A DNA stretch of 6,315 nt from positions 1 to 6,315 of the forward strand of contig JAKAGJ010000137.1 of the NCBI GenBank assembly GCA_021815655.1, in the 5' to 3' direction. Source of the DNA: Deltaproteobacteria bacterium. GTDB lineage: Bacteria; Desulfobacterota; Desulfarculia; Desulfarculales; Desulfarculaceae. A model generated the notes under the pieces. That model had not been told where the DNA came from and did no database searches. It worked only from the letters and a program-made list of their open reading frames with translations. Below are positions 1 through 5,333 of this stretch, piece after piece (within the stretch, counting starts at the first letter, position 1; each line of letters begins with the position of its first letter). Both the position numbers and the translations under genes were made by a program.

Positions 1-667
1 GTACGGCCGGCGTGCCCACGGTGGGCAGTATGGCCAAAAGCCCCGCGGCCTCGGCATAGGCGTTGGCCCGGAAGGTGGCGCCGAAGCCTTGTCTGTTGCC
101 CCCCAGGATGAAGAGCATGGCGTGCACCACGGCGCTGGTGACGAACATCTCGCAGAGGGTCAGCAGAGGGGCCAGAAAGAGCATCCACAGGGCCGCCCGC
201 GTGGAGAGCGGAGAATTGGCCATAACCTGGCCCCACAACAGGGTCACGGCCGTGGAAAAGGTGCCCAGCACCAGGCCATAGCTCAGGGGCCAGCTCAGGC
301 CGCCGCGGCTTGACGGCGCCCGCAGGGTGCGGCCGGGGTGGCCCAGCATCTGCCAGGTGGTGCGCCACAGGCGGTGAAAAAGCCCGGTCGCGCCCTCCCA
401 GGCCGGGGCATCCTCAGGATGCCTCTCAGGGGAAGGCCCTTCCTGCCAGGCCCAGTCCTGGGAGCCGCCCAGGGACGGTCCGGCGGGCGGGGTGGGCGGC
501 GGCGGAGGGCTGGACGATTCCCGGGCCTGGGTGTCGGCGGCGGCAGGGGCGTTGGGGTGGTCTTGCTCTTGGCCGCAGACCGGGCAATGCAGGGTGCCCG
601 GCAGGGTTCCGGGCGCGGCCGTGGCCGGGTCCACCTCGGCCCCGCAGTAGGGGCAAAAGGCGGCCAT
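1..667 (-). CDS. Zinc-ribbon YIP1-like membrane protein, C-terminus cut by window edge
   Basis: The frame is open for 222 codons from ATG at 667 to the left edge, so the protein is partial. Residues 5-8 (CPYC) and 28-31 (CPVC) form two CxxC knuckles about 20 residues apart, as in a zinc ribbon. A Pro/Ala/Ser-rich linker (about 37-90) follows, then a short segment with two amphipathic turns (GLFHRLWRTTWQML, 95-108). Hydrophobic stretches lie at about 126-147, 158-188 and 203-222. The piece FGATFRANAYAEAAGLLAILP near 195-215 resembles the YIP1 family signature (F..T.R..aYa.a...l...P). This order is typical of bacterial YIP1 proteins of unknown function in the inner membrane. The start overlaps the stop of the upstream four-cysteine gene by one base (TAATG), so the two are probably translationally coupled. 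YIP1 assignment is by eye; a generic zinc-ribbon membrane protein is the alternative. Confidence 0.75.
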   Translation of the reverse strand, partial: MAAFCPYCGAEVDPATAAPGTLPGTLHCPVCGQEQDHPNAPAAADTQARESSSPPPPPTPPAGPSLGGSQDWAWQEGPSPERHPEDAPAWEGATGLFHRLWRTTWQMLGHPGRTLRAPSSRGGLSWPLSYGLVLGTFSTAVTLLWGQVMANSPLSTRAALWMLFLAPLLTLCEMFVTSAVVHAMLFILGGNRQGFGATFRANAYAEAAGLLAILPTVGTPAV

Positions 668-942
668 TAGCGACCGTCCTTCTTGCTCTCGGATTTCAGC
701 CGGGACCAGCGGCTCAAAAAGCCCCCCACCCCGCCCAAGATGGCGTTGTCGCGGCGGGCGTTGTCCTCGGCCAGCACCCGCTGCCCCTGGCCGGAAACGG
801 CGGCGCGCAGGCACTCCACGCGCTCGCCGCAGTTCCAGCACTGCTCCTGCACCTCGCGCAGGCCTTGCTTGCTGCGGGGAAATACCTTCTCCAGGACGCC
901 GAAGCAATCCGGACGCGGGCTTTCGCTATCTTGGCTGGTCAA
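667..942 (-). CDS. Small four-cysteine protein, function unknown
   Basis: This is a 91-residue protein if TTG at 942 is the start. The TTG is preceded by GGGAGG at 953-948 with six bases between. The open frame continues upstream to a GTG at 1101, but that extension is Pro-rich, lacks a Shine-Dalgarno and covers a good promoter, so the short form is preferred. Cysteines at 13, 35, 38 and 44 (DCFG, then QCWNC and ECLRA) could bind one metal ion. The block 12-49 looks strongly constrained (FGVLEKVFP, GLREVQEQC). The C-terminal third is polar and ends in a glycine turn plus a basic tail (GGVGGFLSRW). No signal peptide or membrane segment is seen, so it is probably cytoplasmic. It is first in an operon with the YIP1-like gene. 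I do not recognise a named family. Confidence 0.7.
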   Translation of the reverse strand: MTSQDSESPRPDCFGVLEKVFPRSKQGLREVQEQCWNCGERVECLRAAVSGQGQRVLAEDNARRDNAILGGVGGFLSRWSRLKSESKKDGR

Positions 943-964
943 GGGCGGCCTCCCGGCGGCGCTT

Positions 965-982
965 GGCGGGGTTATACCCGCC
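965..982. promoter_or_regulatory. 6-bp inverted repeat just after the predicted transcription start
   Basis: GGCGGG (965-970) and CCCGCC (977-982) are perfect arms around a 6-base AT-rich loop (GTTATA on plus, TATAAC on minus). It begins only a few bases downstream of the minus-strand start predicted from the promoter at 992-1020, and ends about 12 bases before the Shine-Dalgarno of the four-cysteine gene. It could be an operator or a 5' hairpin. The function is inferred from position only. Confidence 0.35.
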
Positions 983-991
983 GCTGGCAGC

Positions 992-1020
992 AGGATAATG
1001 GTTGGGCCGGGGCTGGTCAA
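992..1020 (-). promoter_or_regulatory. Sigma70-like promoter of the four-cysteine/YIP1 operon
   Basis: On the minus strand TTGACC (1020-1015, 5 of 6 consensus bases) is followed after exactly 17 bases by TATCCT (997-992, 4 of 6). Transcription would start near 985, leaving a leader of about 43 bases before TTG at 942. A second, perfect TATAAT lies further upstream (minus strand 1122-1117), but has no convincing -35 box at normal spacing. Confidence 0.5.
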
Positions 1021-1086
1021 GGGCCGGAGGCGCCTGACGGCCGGACCTGCCAACTTCCAGACATGGGAAATACCCGTGGCACATTC

Positions 1087-1115
1087 TTGAATACGGCTCA
1101 CTTTTTAGGCATACT
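1087..1115 (+). promoter_or_regulatory. Weak plus-strand promoter candidate upstream of the secreted protein
   Basis: TTGAAT (1087-1092) and CATACT (1110-1115) are 17 bases apart, each matching 4 of 6 consensus bases. They lie in the only clearly AT-rich patch (about 1082-1133) of the 275-base gap between the divergent genes at 942 and 1218. A leader of roughly 95 bases would follow. It contains a short inverted repeat, GGACC-TCCT-GGTCC, at 1175-1188. Nothing else recognisable was found in the gap. Confidence 0.3.
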
Positions 1116-1217
1116 TATTATAAGGTATTAATTCGCCAAGCTGGTCTTAGTATTGGTCGTTGCCTGGGATCATAGGACCTCCTGGTCCCTACCTACACCC
1201 CTACGCAGGAGTGAGAC

Positions 1218-2531
1218 ATGGGAACCCGGGTAATCATTGGTTTGATGGCGGGGCTGCTATGGCTTTGGGGCGCGCCCCTGGCCCAGGCAGCCTCGGCCAG
1301 CCAGGACAAGAGCAAATCCAAGGCCACCAGCGGCAAGCCCTGGGGCGGAACCCCGCCGCCCAACCCGGCCAAGTGGCAATCCGGCAAGCCCTACCCCAAA
1401 TCCTCGGGCAATGTCAGCACCTCCAACGAGGTTCGGGGCGCTGGCCAACGTGGCAAATCCCGTACCTCCAGCGGCGGAGCCAAGGCCACGCCCAGCACCA
1501 TCAAGACCTCCAGCGGCGCCTCCTGGGGGGCCTCCAAGGCCAAGAGTGGCGGCACGCCTGCCAAAACCAGTTTTGGCGCCGCCGCCGGCGCGGCTGCCAA
1601 GCGGGTGGGCGGCAAGAATGGCGGCAGTACCTCCCAGTTCGGCGGCGGGGCCAAGAAGTTCGGGGCCAAGGAGCTGGGCGGCTCCAAGGCCGGCACCCCC
1701 AAGGCGGGCCAGGCCTCCAAGAAGTTCGGCAGCACCGCCCTCGGCGGCAAGTCCGGCAGTAGCTCCCACTCCGGCCGGGGGGCCAGCGGCGGCGCCTCCG
1801 GCCGCCAGGGTGGCGGCAGCCAAAAGGTCCAGCGCGGCGGCAGCAGCCACGGCGGCTCGGGCGCCTGGGGTTCCAGTGCCTCCCAGGGCGCTGGCACGCC
1901 CCGGCGGGGTCTGGGGGCGGCGGCCGGCGGCAGCCACGGCGCGGGCACGGCAGGTTTTTCCGAGGCGGCCAAGAAGATCGGCAGCAAGCCCCAAGGCGGG
2001 GCCGCCACCCAAGGGCGCCACGAATCGCCCATGACCAGGCAGGCCCTGGACAAGAAAGACGCCGACTTGCGAAAGAAGATCAAGGACCAGGAGCACAAGG
2101 TCCGGGCCGACGAGCAAAACATAAAGGACGCCCAGAGGAGCAGGAAGAATGAGGATGAGGCCTGGCGCAAGCGCGATCAGGGCATAATCAGCGGGCAGGG
2201 CGAGCGCATGGCCGGTCAGGAGGCCGACCAGAAGACCTACAAGTTCAGGGGCCAGGACCGCGGCGCGGCTCCGGTGAAGGCGGTGGGCAACGAGCTGTGG
2301 CAGAGCCACCAGGACCGCGACGCCAACGTCAAGGGCGCCGATCAGTTCGAACAGCGCATGAAGGACAGACGCGACGCCGACAAGGCCGACCTGGAGCGCT
2401 ACAAGCAGGACCTGCAAAAGCTGCGGCAACAGCGCTCCACTTTGCCGGCCAAGACCACCACCAGCCCCGGCGCCAACTACCCCCCGCCCAGCACCACGCC
2501 GCCGGTGGATCCCAGGAAGTTCCTCCCCTGA
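1218..2531 (+). CDS. Secreted cysteine-free Gly/Ser/Lys-rich protein with charged helical C-terminal half
   Basis: The product is 437 residues. ATG at 1218 follows AGGAG (1207-1211) at good spacing. A Sec signal peptide is clear: MGTR, a hydrophobic core (about 5-19), then LAQA with predicted cleavage after residue 24. Residues 25-265 are low complexity, built from Gly, Ser, Ala, Lys, Thr and Gln. They contain a repeated (A/S)KK(F/I)G unit at about 145, 168 and 251. Residues 270-407 are strongly charged, Lys/Asp/Glu/Gln/Arg-rich and helix-prone (for example LRKKIKDQEHKVRADEQNIKD), suggesting coiled coil. The tail (410-437) is Thr/Pro-rich. No cysteine is present and no catalytic motif is visible. 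A periplasmic or surface structural role is possible, such as matrix or envelope binding by the basic segment, but this is inference. No family was recognised. The gene appears to be transcribed alone and to end at the hairpin at 2556-2582. Confidence 0.8.
   Translation: MGTRVIIGLMAGLLWLWGAPLAQAASASQDKSKSKATSGKPWGGTPPPNPAKWQSGKPYPKSSGNVSTSNEVRGAGQRGKSRTSSGGAKATPSTIKTSSGASWGASKAKSGGTPAKTSFGAAAGAAAKRVGGKNGGSTSQFGGGAKKFGAKELGGSKAGTPKAGQASKKFGSTALGGKSGSSSHSGRGASGGASGRQGGGSQKVQRGGSSHGGSGAWGSSASQGAGTPRRGLGAAAGGSHGAGTAGFSEAAKKIGSKPQGGAATQGRHESPMTRQALDKKDADLRKKIKDQEHKVRADEQNIKDAQRSRKNEDEAWRKRDQGIISGQGERMAGQEADQKTYKFRGQDRGAAPVKAVGNELWQSHQDRDANVKGADQFEQRMKDRRDADKADLERYKQDLQKLRQQRSTLPAKTTTSPGANYPPPSTTPPVDPRKFLP
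1651..1981 (+). repeat. Degenerate repeat unit inside the low-complexity secreted protein
   Basis: CCAAGAAGTTCGG occurs exactly at 1651-1663 and 1717-1729, and with one change (CCAAGAAGATCGG) at 1969-1981. The copies encode AKKFG, SKKFG and AKKIG, each followed within ten residues by a Gly-Gly pair. The spacing is irregular (66 and 252 bases, both multiples of three). This fits in-frame duplication and decay of a short protein motif, not a mobile repeat. Confidence 0.6.
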
Positions 2532-2555
2532 GGCTTGCTCTCCTTGCCGGCCAAC

Positions 2556-2582
2556 CAGGCCCCCGGCGATCCCGGGGGCCTG
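2556..2582. terminator. Bidirectional hairpin between convergent genes
   Basis: CAGGCCCCCGG (2556-2566) and CCGGGGGCCTG (2572-2582) are perfect 11-base complementary arms around a 5-base loop. The hairpin starts 24 bases after the stop of the secreted-protein gene and lies 30 bases beyond the stop of the ANTAR gene on the other strand. A U-tract is absent on both sides. Intrinsic termination is therefore likely but not classical, and mRNA 3'-end protection is an alternative. Confidence 0.7.
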
Positions 2583-2612
2583 CCTTCCCCAGCCGCCGGA
2601 CAGGACGCCGGA

Positions 2613-3209
2613 CTACCGATCTTCTCCATTGCCGTTGAACACCTGGTGGGCCTTCAGCACCTGGCGGGCCACTTCCGCCAGCTTCCGGTTGGTGTTGCGG
2701 CTGTGCCGTTGCAGGGAGCGCATGGCCTCGGCCTCGCTGAAGCCCCTGGTTTGCATCAGCACCCGCTTGGCGTTGTCGATCTCCTGGCGGTCCGCCAGTT
2801 CCTGTTGCAATTCCTGGCGTTGGACGGCCAACTCACCCAGGCGCTGGTGGATGGCGGCGGCCACCTCCAGGGCGGCGGCCACCTCCTGGGGCTCTTGGGG
2901 CTCAGCCACCAGGGCCAGGGCCCTGGTGCCCCGCAGGGCCTGGCGCACCATCCGATCCACCCGGCCGCAGACCAGCACCACCCCCACCTCCTGCGGAGCC
3001 AGGACCTCAGCCAGGGCACGCACTTCCCCGGAAGGAAATTCGTGCAGGTCCCAGAGGGCCACCAAGGGCGTGCCGGGGGCCAAACTTCCCTGCACGGAGG
3101 CAAAAGAATGCCAGCCCCCGGCGCCATATTCCTGGTCCAGGGTGTCCTCCAGCATCTGGCGGTAAGGTGAATGTGGCTTCTGGATAAGGACCACGGCCGG
3201 TCTGGACAT
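2613..3209 (-). CDS. ANTAR-domain RNA-binding antiterminator with degenerate receiver domain
   Basis: The product is 198 residues. Residues 130-186 match the ANTAR domain: QELADRQEIDNAKRVLMQ, then GFSEAEAMRSLQRHSRNTNRKLAEVA, with the usual Ala147-Lys148, Leu151-Met152, Arg168, Ser170, Asn174 and Leu177. ANTAR proteins bind paired hairpins in leader RNA and prevent termination. Residues 1-115 keep the alternating pattern of a response-regulator receiver, with Asp54 (ALWDLHEF) at the phospho-site position. The N-terminal acidic pair is replaced by QKPHS (10-14), and the usual Lys-Pro near the end reads Glu-Pro (103-104), so phosphorylation control is doubtful. A helix-rich linker (115-138) could mediate dimerisation. 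ATG at 3209 is fixed by a full AAAGGAGGT five bases upstream. No histidine kinase is in the window. The gene is divergent from the transglycosylase cluster, a possible target by position only. Confidence 0.9.
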   Translation of the reverse strand: MSRPAVVLIQKPHSPYRQMLEDTLDQEYGAGGWHSFASVQGSLAPGTPLVALWDLHEFPSGEVRALAEVLAPQEVGVVLVCGRVDRMVRQALRGTRALALVAEPQEPQEVAAALEVAAAIHQRLGELAVQRQELQQELADRQEIDNAKRVLMQTRGFSEAEAMRSLQRHSRNTNRKLAEVARQVLKAHQVFNGNGEDR

Positions 3210-3214
3210 GGGGC

Positions 3215-3232
3215 ACCTCCTTTAGGGGAGGT
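3215..3232. promoter_or_regulatory. Hairpin that buries the ANTAR Shine-Dalgarno; mirrors a second one on the plus strand
   Basis: ACCTCC (3215-3220) and GGAGGT (3227-3232) pair perfectly around a 6-base loop (TTTAGG on plus, CCTAAA on minus). In the minus-strand mRNA the right arm is the Shine-Dalgarno of the ANTAR gene, so folding would hide it. In the plus strand the same palindrome gives GGGGAGGT five bases before ATG at 3237. Sequestration is inferred from complementarity. The loop does not match the A-at-1, G-at-4 hexaloop pattern of known ANTAR targets. Confidence 0.5.
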
Positions 3233-3236
3233 CACC

Positions 3237-3449
3237 ATGGCAAGAAGCAATCCAGACAGGTTTCTTGCTATTATAGCTTGTTATTTCATGATGTTAATCT
3301 ATACGCAGCCCGCCATGCACCCCGTGTTTTTCGGTAAGTCGGCCAATCCACGGCCGAAGCATCGGCAGCCTGGAGCCCAGGCCGCCCAGGCTTTGGCCCG
3401 TGGTTTGCATGGAATACAGGCTGAACGGCCCCACGGGAGGTGTCCATGA
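3237..3449 (+). CDS. Doubtful 70-residue ORF coupled to the transglycosylase gene
   Basis: In its favour: ATG at 3237 has GGGGAGGT at the right spacing, a hydrophobic run (LAIIACYFMMLIYT, residues 10-23) could be a membrane segment, and the TGA stop overlaps the transglycosylase start as ATGA (3446-3449). Against it: the Shine-Dalgarno is only the mirror image of the ANTAR one, the hydrophobic codons fall in an AT-rich stretch that reads as divergent promoters, the early codons (AGA, ATA, TTA, TGT) are unlike those of the neighbours, and the second half coincides with leader hairpins. No family was recognised. It may be a leader peptide or not a gene at all. Confidence 0.22.
   Translation: MARSNPDRFLAIIACYFMMLIYTQPAMHPVFFGKSANPRPKHRQPGAQAAQALARGLHGIQAERPHGRCP
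3270..3297 (-). promoter_or_regulatory. Near-consensus sigma70 promoter of the ANTAR gene
   Basis: On the minus strand TTAACA (3297-3292, 5 of 6 bases) and a perfect TATAAT (3275-3270) are separated by 16 bases. Transcription would begin near 3263, giving a leader of about 54 bases that contains the Shine-Dalgarno hairpin at 3215-3232. Confidence 0.6.
3278..3305 (+). promoter_or_regulatory. Plus-strand promoter candidate for the transglycosylase cluster
   Basis: TTGTTA (3278-3283) and TATACG (3300-3305) match 4 of 6 bases each, with a 16-base spacer. They overlap the ANTAR promoter face to face in the same AT-rich patch, so the two directions could compete. The leader to the ATG at 3446 would be about 130 bases. 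Confidence 0.3.
3353..3437 (+). promoter_or_regulatory. Structured leader upstream of the transglycosylase gene with alternative hairpins
   Basis: Three adjacent inverted repeats are visible. First, GCCGA/TCGGC with a 4-base loop (3353-3366). Second, GCCTGG/CCAGGC with a 3-base loop (3368-3382); because GCCCAGGC is repeated (3375-3382 and 3384-3391), the left arm can instead pair as AGCCTGG/CCAGGCT (3367-3373 with 3386-3392). Third, CCCGTGG (3397-3403) pairs with CCACGGG (3431-3437), which overlaps the GGGAGG Shine-Dalgarno (3435-3440). This is compatible with post-transcriptional control. No run of T suggests a classical terminator, and the loops do not fit the ANTAR target consensus. Confidence 0.35.
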
Positions 3450-4219
3450 AAACCAGCCCCATTCCCCTGAGCCCCCAGGCCCTCAGCCTGGCCCCCTCGC
3501 CCCAGGGCGCCGCCAAGCCCAGCCAGTTGGATTTCGGCCCCATGGTCAGCCGAGCCATGCAGTCGTCCAACGGGGCCTTGTTGGCGGAAGTGGCCAAGAT
3601 AGCCATGCTGCAAGGGGCTTCCCGCCTGGGTGGCCTGCTGCCGGCCAGCAACGGCCAGTTCATTCCCCCGGCCCTGGCCCGGGTGGCCAGCCTGCCCCTG
3701 CCCGCGGTGACGGCGATGGGCAGCCAGGCCGCGGCGGCCACGGCTACCCCCGCGCAGCCGCCACAAATCTCCGCCTCGGCCACGGCCACGGCCGCGACCT
3801 CCACGCCGGCCCCCTCCCAACGACAGGATATTGACGGGCTCATCTCCTCCACCGCCGGCCGCCACGGCGTTGACCCCGACCTGGTGCGGGCGGTGATAAC
3901 CGCCGAGAGCGATTTCGACAGCAAGAGCGTATCCTCGGCCGGGGCCATGGGGCTGATGCAACTCATGCCCGGCACCGCCCAGGACCTGGGCGTGCGAAAT
4001 CCCTTTGACCCGGCCCAGAACATCGACGGCGGCACTCGCTACCTGGCCCAACTCTTGCGCCGCTTCGACGGAGACGAGAAAAAGGCCCTGGCGGCCTACA
4101 ATTGGGGCCCCGGAAACGTGGAACGAGGCGGCAAGCTGCCCGAGGAGACGCGCAACTATCTGCAAAAGGTCTCCCGCTACAAGAAGCTTTACGCCAGCGG
4201 CTACAGCACCCTGGCCTGA
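3446..4219 (+). CDS. SLT-family lytic transglycosylase without signal peptide
   Basis: The product is 257 residues. ATG at 3446 is chosen over GTG at 3440 because GGGAGG (3435-3440) sits five bases before the ATG and overlaps the GTG. Residues about 128-245 form a lysozyme-like SLT domain that cleaves the MurNAc-GlcNAc bond to give 1,6-anhydro-MurNAc. It has the catalytic Glu154 in the ITAESDFD motif, SSAGAMGLMQLMPGTA (GLMQ at 169-172), NIDGGTRYL and AYNWGPG (217-223), with a C-terminal LPEETRNYLQKV helix. The first 127 residues are Pro/Ala/Ser-rich with a short helix (MVSRAMQSSNGALLAEVAKIAML). No Sec signal or lipobox is present, so export would need another route. Rod- or hook-type flagellar export is one possibility, inferred from the PilZ neighbour. 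It heads a same-strand cluster with that PilZ gene 103 bases downstream. Confidence 0.88.
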   Translation: MKTSPIPLSPQALSLAPSPQGAAKPSQLDFGPMVSRAMQSSNGALLAEVAKIAMLQGASRLGGLLPASNGQFIPPALARVASLPLPAVTAMGSQAAAATATPAQPPQISASATATAATSTPAPSQRQDIDGLISSTAGRHGVDPDLVRAVITAESDFDSKSVSSAGAMGLMQLMPGTAQDLGVRNPFDPAQNIDGGTRYLAQLLRRFDGDEKKALAAYNWGPGNVERGGKLPEETRNYLQKVSRYKKLYASGYSTLA

Positions 4220-4322
4220 GCGCGGCCCACCATCCGCCCTTGTCGGCCCGCCGGAGGTGCAATTGGCGGCCCGGCCCTTTATCATAAGGACATAGACCCA
4301 AAGCCCCGGCGAGGAGGCCCCC

Positions 4323-5024
4323 TTGTCATTCCCGGCTTGGACCAGCCAAAGGCTCAAGGCGGTCTTCGCCCCTGGTCGTCCGTTGCAGGTGCTGCTGGAC
4401 GGCCGCCGCACCTGGCAGCGCAACGCCGTGCGCCATGCCCAACTGCTGGCCGTGATGGACGACGAGATGGCCCTGAGCCTGCCCGAGCCGCCCCTGCCCC
4501 CGCCCCTGCTGGGCCAGGACGTGGAAATCTCCGCCCTCTTGGACGAGGCCCCCGGCCAGCGCCGCCGCTACGCCTACCCCTGCACCATCCTGGACGTGCT
4601 GCCCGACTTCGCAGGACCCCGAGGACCCCAGCCGGCATTGGTGGTGATGTTCCCCCGTGAGGACGACCTCTACCCCACCAGTCTGCGCAAAGTCCGGCGC
4701 CTGGCGGTGCCGCCCGAGGCCCCCTTGCAGCTGTGGCTGGGGGACCAGCGTCTGAACCTGCTGGACATCTCGCAAAAAGGTCTTAGATTCAGCGATGGGG
4801 AGCGGTTGGCCGCGTTGAGCCCCGGCGATGAGCTTCAGCTCAAGCTGGTGGTGCATGACGAGCCCCAAAAGCTGCACGGCCGGGTGGCTTCCGTGCACCT
4901 GGGGTCATGGGGCTGGGAGGTCTCCCTGGAACTGGGCATTCTGCCCCTGGACTCTTGGACCTCGCTCCTGGAGGCCTTGCAGGAACTGGAACACGCCGCC
5001 AATAGTCAAGGAGCCAAGACATGA
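4323..5024 (+). CDS. PilZ-domain c-di-GMP receptor with YcgR-like N-terminal domain
   Basis: The product is 233 residues, starting at TTG (4323) five bases after GAGGAGG (4311-4317). No better ATG exists nearby. Residues about 15-115 form a beta-rich domain like the N-terminal part of YcgR. The PilZ domain follows at about 120-215 and carries both c-di-GMP signatures: RxxxR as Arg122/Arg126 (RKVRR) and DxSxxG as Asp148-Ser150-Gly153 (DISQKG). The family senses cyclic di-GMP and in YcgR slows flagellar rotation; other members act on secretion or exopolysaccharide. No membrane segment is present, so it is cytoplasmic. Its stop overlaps the next start as ATGA (5021-5024). The 103-base gap upstream holds no clear terminator, so it may share the transglycosylase transcript. 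The exact target cannot be read from the sequence. Confidence 0.87.
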   Translation: MSFPAWTSQRLKAVFAPGRPLQVLLDGRRTWQRNAVRHAQLLAVMDDEMALSLPEPPLPPPLLGQDVEISALLDEAPGQRRRYAYPCTILDVLPDFAGPRGPQPALVVMFPREDDLYPTSLRKVRRLAVPPEAPLQLWLGDQRLNLLDISQKGLRFSDGERLAALSPGDELQLKLVVHDEPQKLHGRVASVHLGSWGWEVSLELGILPLDSWTSLLEALQELEHAANSQGAKT

Positions 5025-5329
5025 GCGCGAAAGCAAAAAACGAGGACTACGTCTGGGTGATCGTGGAGAGCGTGGGCCAGGAGGACAACTTCGTGGGCTT
5101 GAACGATACCCAGAGCGGCGAAACCTTCATTCCCGTAACCGCCGAGCGCGAGCAGGGGCTGATGCTGGTGGGGCGCCTGCCCGCCGGCCCCCAGGGCGCC
5201 ACCCGCCAAGTGGAAGCCATCCACAAGGCCCGGCTGATGGAGATGGCCGGCGCCGAGGGCTTCGCCATCTACCTGGTGGACCAGGAGGGGCGCATGCTCA
5301 AGCGTCTGGACGCGGTCAAGGCCAACTAA
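5021..5329 (+). CDS. 102-residue protein of unknown function coupled to the PilZ gene
   Basis: ATG at 5021 overlaps the PilZ stop by four bases and has AGGAG (5009-5013) upstream, so translation is probably coupled. The sequence is acidic and soluble, without cysteine, signal peptide or membrane segment. Residues 10-53 look like a beta-rich fold (YVWVIVESVG, NFVGLND, GETFIPVT, GLMLVGRLP). Residues 65-78 look helical (VEAIHKARLMEMAG). A final strand-turn-strand follows (GFAIYLVDQEGRMLKRL). I recognise no family. Close coupling suggests that it works with the PilZ protein, for example as partner or effector, but this rests on gene order alone. It ends four bases before the stop of the convergent low-GC gene. 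Confidence 0.8.
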   Translation: MSAKAKNEDYVWVIVESVGQEDNFVGLNDTQSGETFIPVTAEREQGLMLVGRLPAGPQGATRQVEAIHKARLMEMAGAEGFAIYLVDQEGRMLKRLDAVKAN

Positions 5330-5333
5330 TCGG

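Noticed and set aside
965..982. Hairpin with a 6-base loop as an ANTAR target
   Set aside because: There is only one hairpin, and the loop (TATAAC on the transcribed strand) lacks A at position 1 and G at position 4.
667..1101. Longer 144-residue version of the four-cysteine protein from GTG at 1101
   Set aside because: The extra 53 residues are Pro-rich, have no Shine-Dalgarno and cover a TTGACC-17-TATCCT promoter. TTG at 942 has GGGAGG at proper spacing.
310..1131. 273-codon open frame on the plus strand over the first two genes
   Set aside because: It is a Pro/Gly/Arg-rich shadow. The minus strand carries CxxC pairs, membrane segments and a TAATG overlap that explain the region.
1257..2429. 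390-codon open frame on the minus strand, opposite the secreted protein
   Set aside because: It is a Leu/Gly/Ala-rich shadow caused by high-GC third positions of the real gene, which has a signal peptide and a good Shine-Dalgarno.
3299..4423. 374-codon open frame on the minus strand, opposite the transglycosylase gene
   Set aside because: The opposite strand has a complete SLT domain with all motifs. The shadow has no recognisable domain and runs over the promoter and leader.
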